Assembly (NCBI GenBank): GCA_017472925.1 | Contig: JAFUNS010000034.1 | Location: forward strand, 186,001-250,000 | Source of the DNA: Bacteroides sp. | GTDB taxonomy: Bacteria; Bacteroidota; Bacteroidia; Bacteroidales; Bacteroidaceae | Reading direction: 5' to 3' | Length of the DNA: 64,000 nt | In this document: in pieces, positions 17,102 to 25,724 of the stretch | How positions within the stretch are numbered: the first letter of the stretch is position 1 | Layout: every line of letters begins with the position of its first letter | Notes under the pieces: generated by a model | Told to the model about the DNA's origin: nothing | The model's database searches: none | The model's input: only the letters and a program-made list of their open reading frames with translations | Translations under genes and position numbers: made by a program

Positions 17102-19963
17102 ATGAAAAAGAAAATGAAGACAATTTTTAAAGCAGTCTTATTGCTACTGCTAATGAGCGGAACCACTTTTTCTGCTCAAGCCGAAGAAAAAGTTCTGAAC
17201 CCCAAAAACGGAACTATCAGTGGGCGAGTAATTGACAATGTGCAACAAACGTTACCTGGAGCTTCTATATACATTGAGAAGTTGCATACAGGAGTTATCA
17301 GTGACATTAATGGTTTTTATTCATTGCCTAATCTGGAACCCGGCGAGTATGTTGTTAAAGTGACTTATGTGGGTTATGAACCCATAGAAATGAAACTGAC
17401 AGTACCTGAAGGAAAAACCTTGGAATATGATATTGTAATGAACGAAGGTATCGAGCTGCAACAAATAGAAGTAAAAGGAGCTTTCCAAGGACAAAAACGG
17501 GCGGTGAATATGCAGAAGAATGCAATGGGAGTAAAAAATGTAGTTTCTGCCGACCAAGTAGGAAAATTCCCGGACTCCAATATTGGTGATGCCCTCAAGC
17601 GTATCAATGGAATCAATGTACAATATGATATGGGTGAGGCCCGCTTCGGTCAGGTAAGAGGTACAAGTGCCGACTTGACTTCTGTGACAGTTAATGGGAA
17701 CCGTATACCTTCGGCCGAAGGAGATACGCGTAACGTACAGCTCGACTTGATACCTGCCGACATGGTACAAACCATCGAAGTGAGCAAAGTGGTAACCAGT
17801 GATATGGATGGCGACGCCATCGGGGGATCCATCAACCTGGTGACAAAGAATACACCTTATAAAAGAGTACTGAATGCAACCGCAGGAAGCGGATACAATT
17901 GGGTAGCCGATAAGATGCAGCTCAACTTGGGTTTGACGTATGGTGACCGCTATTTTGATGACAAATTAGGTATGATGTTGGCAGCAAGCTATCAGAATGC
18001 ACCGGGTGGAGCAGACAATGTGGAGTTTGAATACGATGTGGACGACGATGGAAAAGTCTATCTCGACAAGGCCGAAATGCGTCAGTATTATGTCACCCGT
18101 GAACGCCAAAGCTATTCGTTGGCTACCGACTATCAGTTCAATGCCAATCATAAGATTTCGTTCAAAGGAATGTACAACCGACGGAGTGATTGGGAAAACC
18201 GTTATCGCATCACATACAAGAAACTGAATGATGCCCCTTCCAAGCAATCCATTGTATTGCAGACCAAAGGTGGTTTAGACAACAACCGGAATGCCCGTTT
18301 GGAATTGCAGCAAACGATGGACTTCACTCTTGACGGGGAACACACCTTCGGACGATTGAACATGGATTGGGCAGGTTCTTATTCACGAGCTACTGAAGAC
18401 CGTCCCGACGAACGTTACTTCGGGGTGGCGATGAAAGGAAAGAAGAACGAAGATTATTTCAGTGGCTTGCAATTCGTGAATGCCGGTGGACGCAATCCTT
18501 ATCCGAATAAAGGCATAGGACAATTGAGTGGCTATGACTGGAGCATTGACGAACTGACCAATTCTGATCAAGAAATCAGTGAAAATGAATGGAAGTTCCG
18601 CTTGAACTTCGAACTTCCTCTTCATCAAGGTCTCTATGCCAATAAACTTCGTTTCGGTGCCAAATATACCGATAAGTCGAAGGAGAAGGAAGTGCATTGC
18701 TTTGACTATATCGAACCATACGAAGAAACGTACGATGAGGCTTGGATGAATCAACTGAACGGACAAATCCGTAGCGGATTCATGCCTGAAGGAAATTATC
18801 CGACTAATACATCCTTCATTACAAAAGAATATTTGGGAAGCCTGACAATGAATCCCAACCAAGCTGGTGCATACGAACTTTATGAAGAAGCATCGGGTAA
18901 CTACAAGGCAAGTGAAAAGATAACCAGTGCCTATCTGCGTTTCGACCAGCAGTTGGGTAGCAAGTTCGATATGGTGCTTGGCCTTCGCTTGGAGCATACG
19001 GCATTGAACTATAACGGATTCAATTGGGTGGTAGATGATTTGGAAAACGAACAAGGACGATTGGAAGCCACAGGTGAGAAGAAGAACGATTATACCAACT
19101 GGTTACCGAGTATTCTGTTGAAGTATAATGCCACCGACGATTTGAAGTTCCGTGCTTCGTTTACCAAAACTTTATCGCGTCCCAAGTATTCGGCACTTGT
19201 GCCTTGCATCCATTACAACATTGCAGAGGAAGAGGCCATGTTCGGTAATGCCAATCTGAAGCCGACTACTTCTTATAACTTTGACCTCAGCGGTGAATAC
19301 TATTTCGAGAGTGTAGGATTGGTTAGTCTTGGATTCTTCTATAAGAATGTGAAGGACGTCATTGCAGAGGAGAAATGGAAATCTACCAACGACCCCAATA
19401 TCCCGTCAGGTCTCTTGAATGAAGATGGCGAACCGGTGAAGTACGAAATAACCAAGCCTATCAATGCGTATGATGCTGACCTCTTCGGCTTGGAATTTGC
19501 CTATCAGCGTGACTTTGGTTTCATCGCTCCGGCTTTGAAGTGCATCGGCTTCTATGGTACCTATACCTATACACATAGCTCAACCAAAAACCACAAATTC
19601 GAGTATCGCACGATGGAAGAAGGCGAGGACATCAAGATGACCGGTTCGCCGGAACACACTGCTAACGCTTCACTATATTTTGAAAAGAAAGGATTGAATG
19701 TAAGATTGTCCTATAACTTTGCCTCTGAGTTTGTAGATGAGTTTGGCACCGTGGCTGCTCTTGACCGATATTATGACAAGGTGAACTACTTGGATGCCAA
19801 TGCCAGCTATACCTTTGGCGACAAGTTCAAAACCACTTTCTATGTGGAAGCCAACAACTTGCTTAACCAACCCTTGCGCTATTATCAAGGTACGAAGGAC
19901 AGAACCATGCAAGAAGAATATTATGGTATTCGTCTGAATGCCGGAGTAAAGATTAACTTTTAA
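17102..19963 (+). CDS. TonB-dependent receptor of the phosphorus cluster
   Basis: 953 residues from ATG 17102; the in-frame TTG at 17081 lies inside the -7 box and is not a credible start. After a signal peptide comes a carboxypeptidase-like beta-sandwich (GTISGRVIDNVQQTLPGASI), then a plug domain (NIGDALKRINGINVQ, RGTSADLTSVTVNG, GGSINLVTKNT) and a 22-strand barrel ending in aromatic INF. The plug resembles the TonB-Xanth-Caul type of receptor rather than SusC, and there is no SusD partner. It is followed 12 bp later by a secreted phosphoesterase and then by the Pst system, so uptake of organic phosphate or a phosphorylated nutrient across the outer membrane is the likely role. The substrate is inferred only from context. 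Confidence 0.9.
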   Translation: MKKKMKTIFKAVLLLLLMSGTTFSAQAEEKVLNPKNGTISGRVIDNVQQTLPGASIYIEKLHTGVISDINGFYSLPNLEPGEYVVKVTYVGYEPIEMKLTVPEGKTLEYDIVMNEGIELQQIEVKGAFQGQKRAVNMQKNAMGVKNVVSADQVGKFPDSNIGDALKRINGINVQYDMGEARFGQVRGTSADLTSVTVNGNRIPSAEGDTRNVQLDLIPADMVQTIEVSKVVTSDMDGDAIGGSINLVTKNTPYKRVLNATAGSGYNWVADKMQLNLGLTYGDRYFDDKLGMMLAASYQNAPGGADNVEFEYDVDDDGKVYLDKAEMRQYYVTRERQSYSLATDYQFNANHKISFKGMYNRRSDWENRYRITYKKLNDAPSKQSIVLQTKGGLDNNRNARLELQQTMDFTLDGEHTFGRLNMDWAGSYSRATEDRPDERYFGVAMKGKKNEDYFSGLQFVNAGGRNPYPNKGIGQLSGYDWSIDELTNSDQEISENEWKFRLNFELPLHQGLYANKLRFGAKYTDKSKEKEVHCFDYIEPYEETYDEAWMNQLNGQIRSGFMPEGNYPTNTSFITKEYLGSLTMNPNQAGAYELYEEASGNYKASEKITSAYLRFDQQLGSKFDMVLGLRLEHTALNYNGFNWVVDDLENEQGRLEATGEKKNDYTNWLPSILLKYNATDDLKFRASFTKTLSRPKYSALVPCIHYNIAEEEAMFGNANLKPTTSYNFDLSGEYYFESVGLVSLGFFYKNVKDVIAEEKWKSTNDPNIPSGLLNEDGEPVKYEITKPINAYDADLFGLEFAYQRDFGFIAPALKCIGFYGTYTYTHSSTKNHKFEYRTMEEGEDIKMTGSPEHTANASLYFEKKGLNVRLSYNFASEFVDEFGTVAALDRYYDKVNYLDANASYTFGDKFKTTFYVEANNLLNQPLRYYQGTKDRTMQEEYYGIRLNAGVKINF

Positions 19964-19975
19964 AAGAACAGAACA

Positions 19976-20911
19976 ATGAAAAGAATGACAACATGGGCCA
20001 TCCTGTTGATGGCAACCCTTACCGCTTTTGCCCAAACTCCCGAACAATGGGCTACTTTGAAGAAAGAAGTCAACTTCTTCCTTGCCAACGACCTGGGACG
20101 AAACGGATATTATGACCAGAAACCTATTGCTGAATTGATGGGCTTGATGGCCGAAGAAATAGGACCGGAATGTGTATTGGCAGCCGGTGACGTGCATCAC
20201 TTCGATGGTGTGCAGAGTGTCAATGACCCGTTGTGGATGACCAACTATGAACTTATTTATAGCCATCCAGAACTGATGATCGACTGGCTCCCAATTTTGG
20301 GAAATCACGAATATCGGGGAAGTACACAGGCTGTGATGGACTATTCGGATGTAAGTCGTCGTTGGGAGATGCCTGCCCGTTACTATACCCGTGTCTATGA
20401 AGAAGAAGGTACATCTGTTCGTCTTGTGATGGTCGATACCACTCCGTTGATGAGCAAGTATCGCGAAGAAAATCAGAAATACCCCGAAGCCTGTCTTCAA
20501 GACAATGAAAAGCAGTTGGCTTGGGTCGATTCGGTCCTGAATGTAGCCAAGGAGGATTGGGTCATGGTAGTAGGCCATCATCCCATTTATGCCGAGACAC
20601 CGAAGGATGAAAGTGAACGTATCGATATGCAAAATACTTTAGGCAAGGTACTTCGCAAGTACCCGAAAGTGGCGATGTACTTGTGCGGACATATCCACAA
20701 TTTCCAACACATCCGTGTACCAGACAGTTCGATAGATTATGTAGTCAACTCATCAGCTTCACTCAGTCGTAAAGTCAAACCGATAGAGGGTACACAATTC
20801 TGTAGTCCTGAATCCGGTTTTTCAGTAATAGCAGCAGACAAGAACGAACTTTGTCTGCACATGATAGACAAGAAGGGAAATATATTATATTCTGTGAAGC
20901 GGACAAAATAG
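19976..20911 (+). CDS. Secreted metallophosphoesterase (acid-phosphatase-like)
   Basis: 311 residues with an N-terminal signal peptide (MKRMTTWAILLMATLTAFAQ). The calcineurin-like metal-binding motifs appear in order: NDLGRNG near residue 35, AAGDVHHFDG near 68, GNHEY near 106, VVGHHPIY near 199 and GHIHNFQ near 240. The pattern resembles purple/tartrate-resistant acid phosphatases. It would release phosphate from organic esters in the periplasm. It is 12 bp behind the TonB receptor and followed, after a terminator, by pstS, which supports joint work in phosphate scavenging. Confidence 0.88.
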   Translation: MKRMTTWAILLMATLTAFAQTPEQWATLKKEVNFFLANDLGRNGYYDQKPIAELMGLMAEEIGPECVLAAGDVHHFDGVQSVNDPLWMTNYELIYSHPELMIDWLPILGNHEYRGSTQAVMDYSDVSRRWEMPARYYTRVYEEEGTSVRLVMVDTTPLMSKYREENQKYPEACLQDNEKQLAWVDSVLNVAKEDWVMVVGHHPIYAETPKDESERIDMQNTLGKVLRKYPKVAMYLCGHIHNFQHIRVPDSSIDYVVNSSASLSRKVKPIEGTQFCSPESGFSVIAADKNELCLHMIDKKGNILYSVKRTK

Positions 20912-20960
20912 ATTAAAGGCTGAAAACATTTTTTCCATTAAGCTATAAATAGCTATTTTC

Positions 20961-21000
20961 GCTCTTGCCTGAAGTGATTTCATGCAAGAGCTTTCTTTTA
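20961..21000 (+). terminator. Terminator after the phosphoesterase
   Basis: GCTCTTGC (20961-20968) pairs with GCAAGAGC (20984-20991), with further pairing inside the loop (GAA/TTT), followed by TTTCTTTTA. It separates the receptor/phosphatase unit from pstS. Confidence 0.7.
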
Positions 21001-21027
21001 ATATTAACTTATCTGTTTTGAAATGAT

Positions 21028-21053
21028 TTTGAAACAAATAATCTGTTCTTTTG
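21028..21053 (+). promoter_or_regulatory. pst promoter
   Basis: -7 TTCTTTTG (21046-21053; one mismatch to TAnnTTTG) with a TTTG at 21028-21031 as -33, 27 bp before the pstS start. I see no clear PhoB-like box by eye. Confidence 0.45.
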
Positions 21054-21079
21054 CAACGTAATTTTCAAGACAGTAAAAT

Positions 21080-22141
21080 ATGAAAAAGATTATTCAGTCA
21101 GTTATGACATTGGTCATTGCAATTGCAATGGTATCGTGTAGTGGTAATTCTAACAAGGATGGTCGTGAAGCCCAAGAACTCTCGGGAGCAGGTGCTACCT
21201 TCCCACTTCCTTTCTATAATGTAGTATTCGAACAGTTTGGACAAGTAAACGGCGACCAAGTTGCTTACGGTGGTATCGGTTCGGGCGGTGGCGTACGTAA
21301 TTTGCGTGACAAGATTGTCGATTTTGCAGGTAGCGATGCTTATCTTTCGGATAAGGAGATGGCAGAGATGGCTCCCGTTGTACATATCCCTACTTGTATG
21401 GGTGCTGTGGTTGTTGCCTACAACCTCGATGGTGTAGATGAGTTGAAACTAACCGGCGAACTGGTTGCCGATATTTTTGCGGGAGAAGTGAAAATGTGGA
21501 ATGATACTCGTTTGGCAGAGTTGAACCCGGGTGTGAAACTTCCCAATGAATCTATTATTCCTGTATATCGCTCAGACGGTTCGGGTACCACATTCGTATT
21601 CACCGATTACCTCACAAAAGTGAGTCCCATGTGGGCATCAAAATATGGTGTAGGAAAATCTGTAAACTTCCCTTCGGGACAAGCTGCCAAGGGTAATCCA
21701 GGTGTAGCAGGCGTAATTAAGCAGACCAAGAATACAATTGGTTATGTGGGTTCTGAATATGCTTTTGCGCAGAAGATTCCTTATGCAAGCATTCAGAATC
21801 AGCGAGGTGAGTTTGTATTACCTTCATCGGCAACCATCTCAGCTGCAGCATCGGGCGATATTCCTGCCGATACTCGCTGCTCCATAACAAATTCTGATGC
21901 AGCCGGTGCTTATCCTATTTCAACCTTTACTTGGATGATTATCTACAAGGAACAGAACTATTCTGACCGTACAAAAGAGCAGGCTATGGCAACACTTGAT
22001 CTCTTGAAATATATTCTTTCGGATGAGGCACAAGGTATTACATCAGAGGTGCATTATGCGCCACTTCCTGCTAAGGCCAAGGAGTTGAGTATGACCAATT
22101 TGAAGGCCGTTACTTATGACGGGGTTTCAATCATGCAATAA
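21080..22141 (+). CDS. pstS: Phosphate-binding lipoprotein PstS
   Basis: 353 residues with a lipobox (AMVSC), so it is anchored in the membrane facing the periplasm. The phosphate-binding loops are clear: ELSGAGATFPLPFY near residue 36, FAGSDAYLSDKEM near 87 and VYRSDGSGTTFVFTDYL near 163. It captures inorganic phosphate for the PstCAB transporter, whose three genes follow immediately (8, 2 and -13 bp spacing). No phoU or phoBR gene follows in this window, so regulation must be encoded elsewhere. Confidence 0.96.
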   Translation: MKKIIQSVMTLVIAIAMVSCSGNSNKDGREAQELSGAGATFPLPFYNVVFEQFGQVNGDQVAYGGIGSGGGVRNLRDKIVDFAGSDAYLSDKEMAEMAPVVHIPTCMGAVVVAYNLDGVDELKLTGELVADIFAGEVKMWNDTRLAELNPGVKLPNESIIPVYRSDGSGTTFVFTDYLTKVSPMWASKYGVGKSVNFPSGQAAKGNPGVAGVIKQTKNTIGYVGSEYAFAQKIPYASIQNQRGEFVLPSSATISAAASGDIPADTRCSITNSDAAGAYPISTFTWMIIYKEQNYSDRTKEQAMATLDLLKYILSDEAQGITSEVHYAPLPAKAKELSMTNLKAVTYDGVSIMQ

Positions 22142-22149
22142 CAAATGCT

Positions 22150-23007
22150 ATGAACGATAAAATCTATAAGATCCTATTGTTTACAGCAGCATTGATAATG
22201 CCGATAGTGTGCGGGGGTGTAGTGTATGCCCTCGTCACTGACGCATACGAGGCTTTCGAACATTTTGGATTTTTCAAGTTTCTAACCTCCTCGGAATGGA
22301 GTTATACCGATGGGGCTGAGCAGTATGGTGCCTTACCCTTCATTACAGGCACACTGATGACAACCTTGTTGGCGCTTGTGTTTTGCATTCCTTTCTCCCT
22401 GCCCGTTGCATTGTTCGTTGGCGAGTATTTCAAAGGAACACGCATTGCCGCTATATTGAGTACTGTAACAGATTTGCTGGCGGGTATTCCCTCTATCATA
22501 TATGGCTTGTGGGGATTTTATACCTTGCGTCCGCTCATAATGGCTCTCAACATCTCACCACAAGGTTCAGGCATTCTTACGGCTTCGTTGGTGCTGGCGA
22601 TTATGATTGTACCTTACGCTGCTTCGCTGAGTGCCGAGTTCATCAAAATGGTTCCCAATGATTTGAAGGAGGGTGCATACAGCTTGGGAGCAACTCGTGC
22701 TGAGGTTATTCGTAAGGTGGTATTCCCTGTGGCCGGTTCGGGTGTCTTCTCGTCTTATGTTTTGGCCATTGGTCGTGCATTGGGCGAGACAATGACCGTA
22801 ACGATGCTTATCGGTAATACCAATAACATCCCTGATTCAATCACATCAACAGGAAACTCAATGGCATCCATTATCGCTAACCAGTTTGGAGAAGCTTCCG
22901 ATTTGCGTTTCTCCTCATTGATTGCCATTGGTCTTGTGTTATTCTTTATTACGGCATTCATCAATATGATTGGTAAAATGATGATTAAACGCGCAAGAAT
23001 ATCTTAA
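22150..23007 (+). CDS. pstC: Phosphate ABC permease PstC
   Basis: 285 residues with about six membrane segments and the binding-protein-dependent transport signature (EFIKMVPNDLKEGAYSLGAT near residue 160, then GRALGETM near 214). It forms the inner-membrane channel with PstA. It lies 8 bp behind pstS and 2 bp ahead of pstA, as expected in a pstSCAB operon. Confidence 0.95.
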   Translation: MNDKIYKILLFTAALIMPIVCGGVVYALVTDAYEAFEHFGFFKFLTSSEWSYTDGAEQYGALPFITGTLMTTLLALVFCIPFSLPVALFVGEYFKGTRIAAILSTVTDLLAGIPSIIYGLWGFYTLRPLIMALNISPQGSGILTASLVLAIMIVPYAASLSAEFIKMVPNDLKEGAYSLGATRAEVIRKVVFPVAGSGVFSSYVLAIGRALGETMTVTMLIGNTNNIPDSITSTGNSMASIIANQFGEASDLRFSSLIAIGLVLFFITAFINMIGKMMIKRARIS

Positions 23008-23009
23008 TT

Positions 23010-23876
23010 ATGTCTACAATAAAAATAAAGAATCGTTTGGCAAAGGATAAAGCAATGCTTTGGATGGTATGTCTGTTTGCAGCGCTTACGGCTGTACCTC
23101 TATTTGCCATCTTGGGAGAAGTGCTACTGCGTGGCTACGACCAACTGACGTGGTCTTTCTTTACAGAACCAACGCCTACAGCCTTCAAAGCAATGAAAGC
23201 TATTGAAGCCGGTGAACCTATTCCCGGTGGAATCGCAAATGGTATTATTGGTACTATGATTATGCTTGGTATGGCTGCTGTTTTTGCTGTCCCAACAGGC
23301 ATTATGTGTGGCGCATTTTTGGCTGAAAATCCCAAAAGCCGTTTTGCCCAAGTGGTAAGTTATCTTACCGACTTGTTGCAAGGTACACCTTCTGTTATTA
23401 TTGGTATTGTAACCTATATTTGGATAGTGGTTCCAATGAAAGGTTATTCTGCCATTGCAGGAAGCGTTGCCCTATTTGTTATGATGCTTCCTTTGATTAT
23501 CCGTTCAACCGAGGAAACGTTGAAGATCCTACCTGCATCACTCAAGGAGGCAGGTCTGGCATTGGGTGGCAATCGTGCCCGTGTGATGTTGAAAGTACAG
23601 CTTCCTGCGGCATTTGGAGGTATCTTTACGGGTGTATTGCTTGCCATATCACGAGTGATTGGCGAAACGGCACCGCTTATGTTTACCGCACTTGGTTGCT
23701 CATTCATCCGCTTTGCGATAGACAAACCCATTTCGGCAGTACCTCTGCTAATTTGGGAGTTTTTCAACGATCCCAATCTTCAAGAACTGATTTGGGGTGC
23801 GTCACTCTTTCTCTTATTATTTGTATTAACATTGAATCTTACAGCTAAGTATCTTGCAAAGAAATGGAATCAGTAA
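23010..23876 (+). CDS. pstA: Phosphate ABC permease PstA
   Basis: 288 residues with six hydrophobic segments. The permease motif ETLKILPASLKEAGLALGGN and SRVIGETAPL mark the EAA loop and the conserved PstA segment. Second half of the phosphate channel. Its 3' end overlaps pstB by 13 nt, suggesting coupled translation. Confidence 0.95.
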   Translation: MSTIKIKNRLAKDKAMLWMVCLFAALTAVPLFAILGEVLLRGYDQLTWSFFTEPTPTAFKAMKAIEAGEPIPGGIANGIIGTMIMLGMAAVFAVPTGIMCGAFLAENPKSRFAQVVSYLTDLLQGTPSVIIGIVTYIWIVVPMKGYSAIAGSVALFVMMLPLIIRSTEETLKILPASLKEAGLALGGNRARVMLKVQLPAAFGGIFTGVLLAISRVIGETAPLMFTALGCSFIRFAIDKPISAVPLLIWEFFNDPNLQELIWGASLFLLLFVLTLNLTAKYLAKKWNQ

Positions 23877-24631
23877 CACCTATACTTGAATTTAAGAAGA
23901 CTTGCGTATCCTATACCAAGCAGACAATGGCGGTAAAATATGTATCGGCGGCCATCGAACGAAACACCATCACTGCCATTATGGGACCTTCGGGTTGTGG
24001 CAAATCTACATTATTACGTGCTGTGAATCTGATGCACAACCTCTATCCCAATATTCGTGTGGATGGCGAGATATTATTGAATGGCGAAAACATCCTTTCA
24101 ATGGAGCCTATTGATGTACGCCGACGTGTGGGTATGGTCTTTCAGCGTCCTGCACCATTCCCTACCATGAGCATCTACGACAATGTGCTTTCGGGCTATG
24201 CACTCAATGGCGTCCGCTTACCGAAAACTGAGAAAGATGAAACCGTTGAACGTTGTTTGAAGAGTGTTGCATTATGGGACGAGGTAAAGGATGTGTTGAA
24301 TAAAAAAGGTACTTTCCTTTCGGGTGGTCAACAACAACGATTATGTATTGCCCGTGCATTGGCAATGAAACCCGATGTATTGCTGATGGACGAGCCTACA
24401 TCTGCACTCGATCCTATTGCCACTGCCCATATCGAAGAATTGATACAGGAACTTCATAAGGAAGTGACCATCCTCATCGTTACTCACAATATGGGACAAG
24501 CCATGCGTATATCATCGAAATCGATGTTTATGTACTTGGGCGAATTGGTTGAGTATGGCGATACGGCTACTATGTTCTCCAATCCTTCGGACGAGCGTAC
24601 CAAAGCTTACCTTATGGGTAAAATAGGGTAA
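23864..24631 (+). CDS. pstB: Phosphate ABC ATPase PstB
   Basis: 255 residues: Walker A GPSGCGKSTLL near residue 41, Q-loop VFQRP, signature LSGGQQQRLCIARAL, Walker B DVLLMDEPTSALDP, and the switch His in VTHNMGQAMR. It powers phosphate import with PstC and PstA. In many bacteria phoU comes next; here a 667-bp gene-poor region with repeats follows. Confidence 0.96.
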   Translation: MESVTPILEFKKTCVSYTKQTMAVKYVSAAIERNTITAIMGPSGCGKSTLLRAVNLMHNLYPNIRVDGEILLNGENILSMEPIDVRRRVGMVFQRPAPFPTMSIYDNVLSGYALNGVRLPKTEKDETVERCLKSVALWDEVKDVLNKKGTFLSGGQQQRLCIARALAMKPDVLLMDEPTSALDPIATAHIEELIQELHKEVTILIVTHNMGQAMRISSKSMFMYLGELVEYGDTATMFSNPSDERTKAYLMGKIG

Positions 24632-24764
24632 TTGAAAAATAAATGTGTAAGGAATTCCAATATAAGGAGAAACAAACTTCCTTCAAATTATAAATTTACT
24701 AATTATTTGAATTAAAGTGATTTAGTTTATGCGTTTTTTCTGGCTCTATACGTTTATTTATTCA

Positions 24765-24848
24765 TACTACAGTGGAGTACGATGATACTCCACTGTAGTA
24801 CCATTGTACTGCATCGCAGTTTGTTCGTACTCCACCGCAGTACAATGG
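24765..24848. repeat. Palindromic repeat array A (GTACTCCACTGCAGTAC-type)
   Basis: Two adjacent hairpins: a perfect 15-bp inverted repeat, TACTACAGTGGAGTA (24765-24779) and TACTCCACTGTAGTA (24786-24800); then CCATTGTACTGC (24801-24812) and GCAGTACAATGG (24837-24848), perfect over 12 bp. The loop of the second hairpin holds another copy of GTACTCCACC. It may terminate pst transcription, but there is no strong T run. Confidence 0.8.
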
Positions 24849-24925
24849 CTTTTCCTTACAAAATTTGTATTTATCTTTTTATTTCACTATATTTATAAGT
24901 AATAAGAATGATTAATGGAAATACC

Positions 24926-25045
24926 ATGGCAAAGTATATCAAACAAGAAATGACCGACTTACAGAAGACGGGCGAGCAGAAGTCGTTCTACCGGATGAAG
25001 GTTGAACGGAATATAGATATTCAGGAGTTTGTAGAATGCATGTGA
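24926..25045 (+). pseudogene. Remnant of an HU-like DNA-binding protein gene
   Basis: A 39-codon frame MAKYIKQEMTDLQKTGEQKS... ends in VECM-stop. The opening MAKYIKQEM...KTGE and ERNIDIQEFV match, from memory, the N-terminus of Bacteroides HU-family/histone-like DNA-binding proteins of about 120-150 residues. The domain is cut off soon after the conserved IDxxEFV, and the other frames continue for only about 30 codons without a clear match. I read it as a decayed gene fragment; a short functional peptide is less likely. Confidence 0.5.
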
Positions 25046-25151
25046 TACCCCTGTTCGGACATCACTGTTATGGGACGCGGTGTTGTGTAGCGTATGTATT
25101 AAGCTGATTTCAAGATATTTAAGCAGTAAAAGCCTTTGAAATATTAAGAAA

Positions 25152-25204
25152 AGTGTGTAGGTAAAGTGTGTAGGTGGCTTACCTACACATTTTACCTACA
25201 CACT
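25152..25204. terminator. Long palindrome B between convergent genes
   Basis: A 24-nt arm (25152-25175) and its complement (25181-25204) differ at one position and enclose the 5-nt loop GGCTT. Each arm itself holds the word GTGTAGGT twice. It lies 94 bp after the ACT-protein stop, between convergent pstB and ACT genes, so a bidirectional terminator is possible. Confidence 0.65.
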
Positions 25205-25298
25205 CTATCTTATTGATACTCAGTGGTGAGTGTAAGATGCAAGTAAAATCGAGAAAAACTTTTTGTGATTATCCCACTCGACTACCTGCTTCTGTTTA

Positions 25299-25709
25299 TC
25301 AGAACTTGTTGGTAATGTTACAAGTACATTCTTGCAAGACTTGCACACACTTTTCGATATCGTTCGGACGAATCACTACATTTGCTTTGTCGCCTTCGGC
25401 AAAAGCATACATGTATTCGATGAAAATTTCTTGTTCAGCCAATTTGTCCAAAATAGTGGATAGTGAACCGGCTTCATTGGGACAGCTGATGCATACCACA
25501 TCGGTGAGCATCACGGCAAAATTCTCATTGCGGAGCACTTCCACAGCCTTGTCCACCTCGCGGACAATAAGGCGGAGGATACCGAAATCTGTTGATTCTG
25601 CCATGCTGAATGCATGCATATTGATACCGTGCTTGCCCAAAATCTTGGTCACTTCGTTGATTCTACCGGTCTTGTTTTCGAGGAAAACAGATAATTGCTT
25701 GATTGTCAT
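25299..25709 (-). CDS. Tandem-ACT-domain protein
   Basis: 136 residues formed of two ACT domains: IKQLSVFLENKTGRINEVTKIL (first) and VVCISCPNEAGSLSTILDKL (second, from about residue 70). ACT domains bind amino acids or related acids and regulate enzymes. Such proteins commonly accompany phenylacetate-CoA ligase genes in anaerobes, and here the ligase is 15 bp upstream in the same orientation. It probably senses aromatic amino acids for this pathway; no catalytic motif is present. Confidence 0.88.
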   Translation of the reverse strand: MTIKQLSVFLENKTGRINEVTKILGKHGINMHAFSMAESTDFGILRLIVREVDKAVEVLRNENFAVMLTDVVCISCPNEAGSLSTILDKLAEQEIFIEYMYAFAEGDKANVVIRPNDIEKCVQVLQECTCNITNKF

Positions 25710-25724
25710 ATGTCAGAGGTTTTA

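Noticed and set aside
19673-20632. 319-codon minus-strand frame opposite the phosphoesterase
   Set aside because: It spans the end of the receptor gene and most of the phosphoesterase, whose metal-binding motifs are intact; the frame is antisense noise.
24765-25204. CRISPR array
   Set aside because: The repeats alternate in orientation, have no regular spacer length and no cas genes are nearby.
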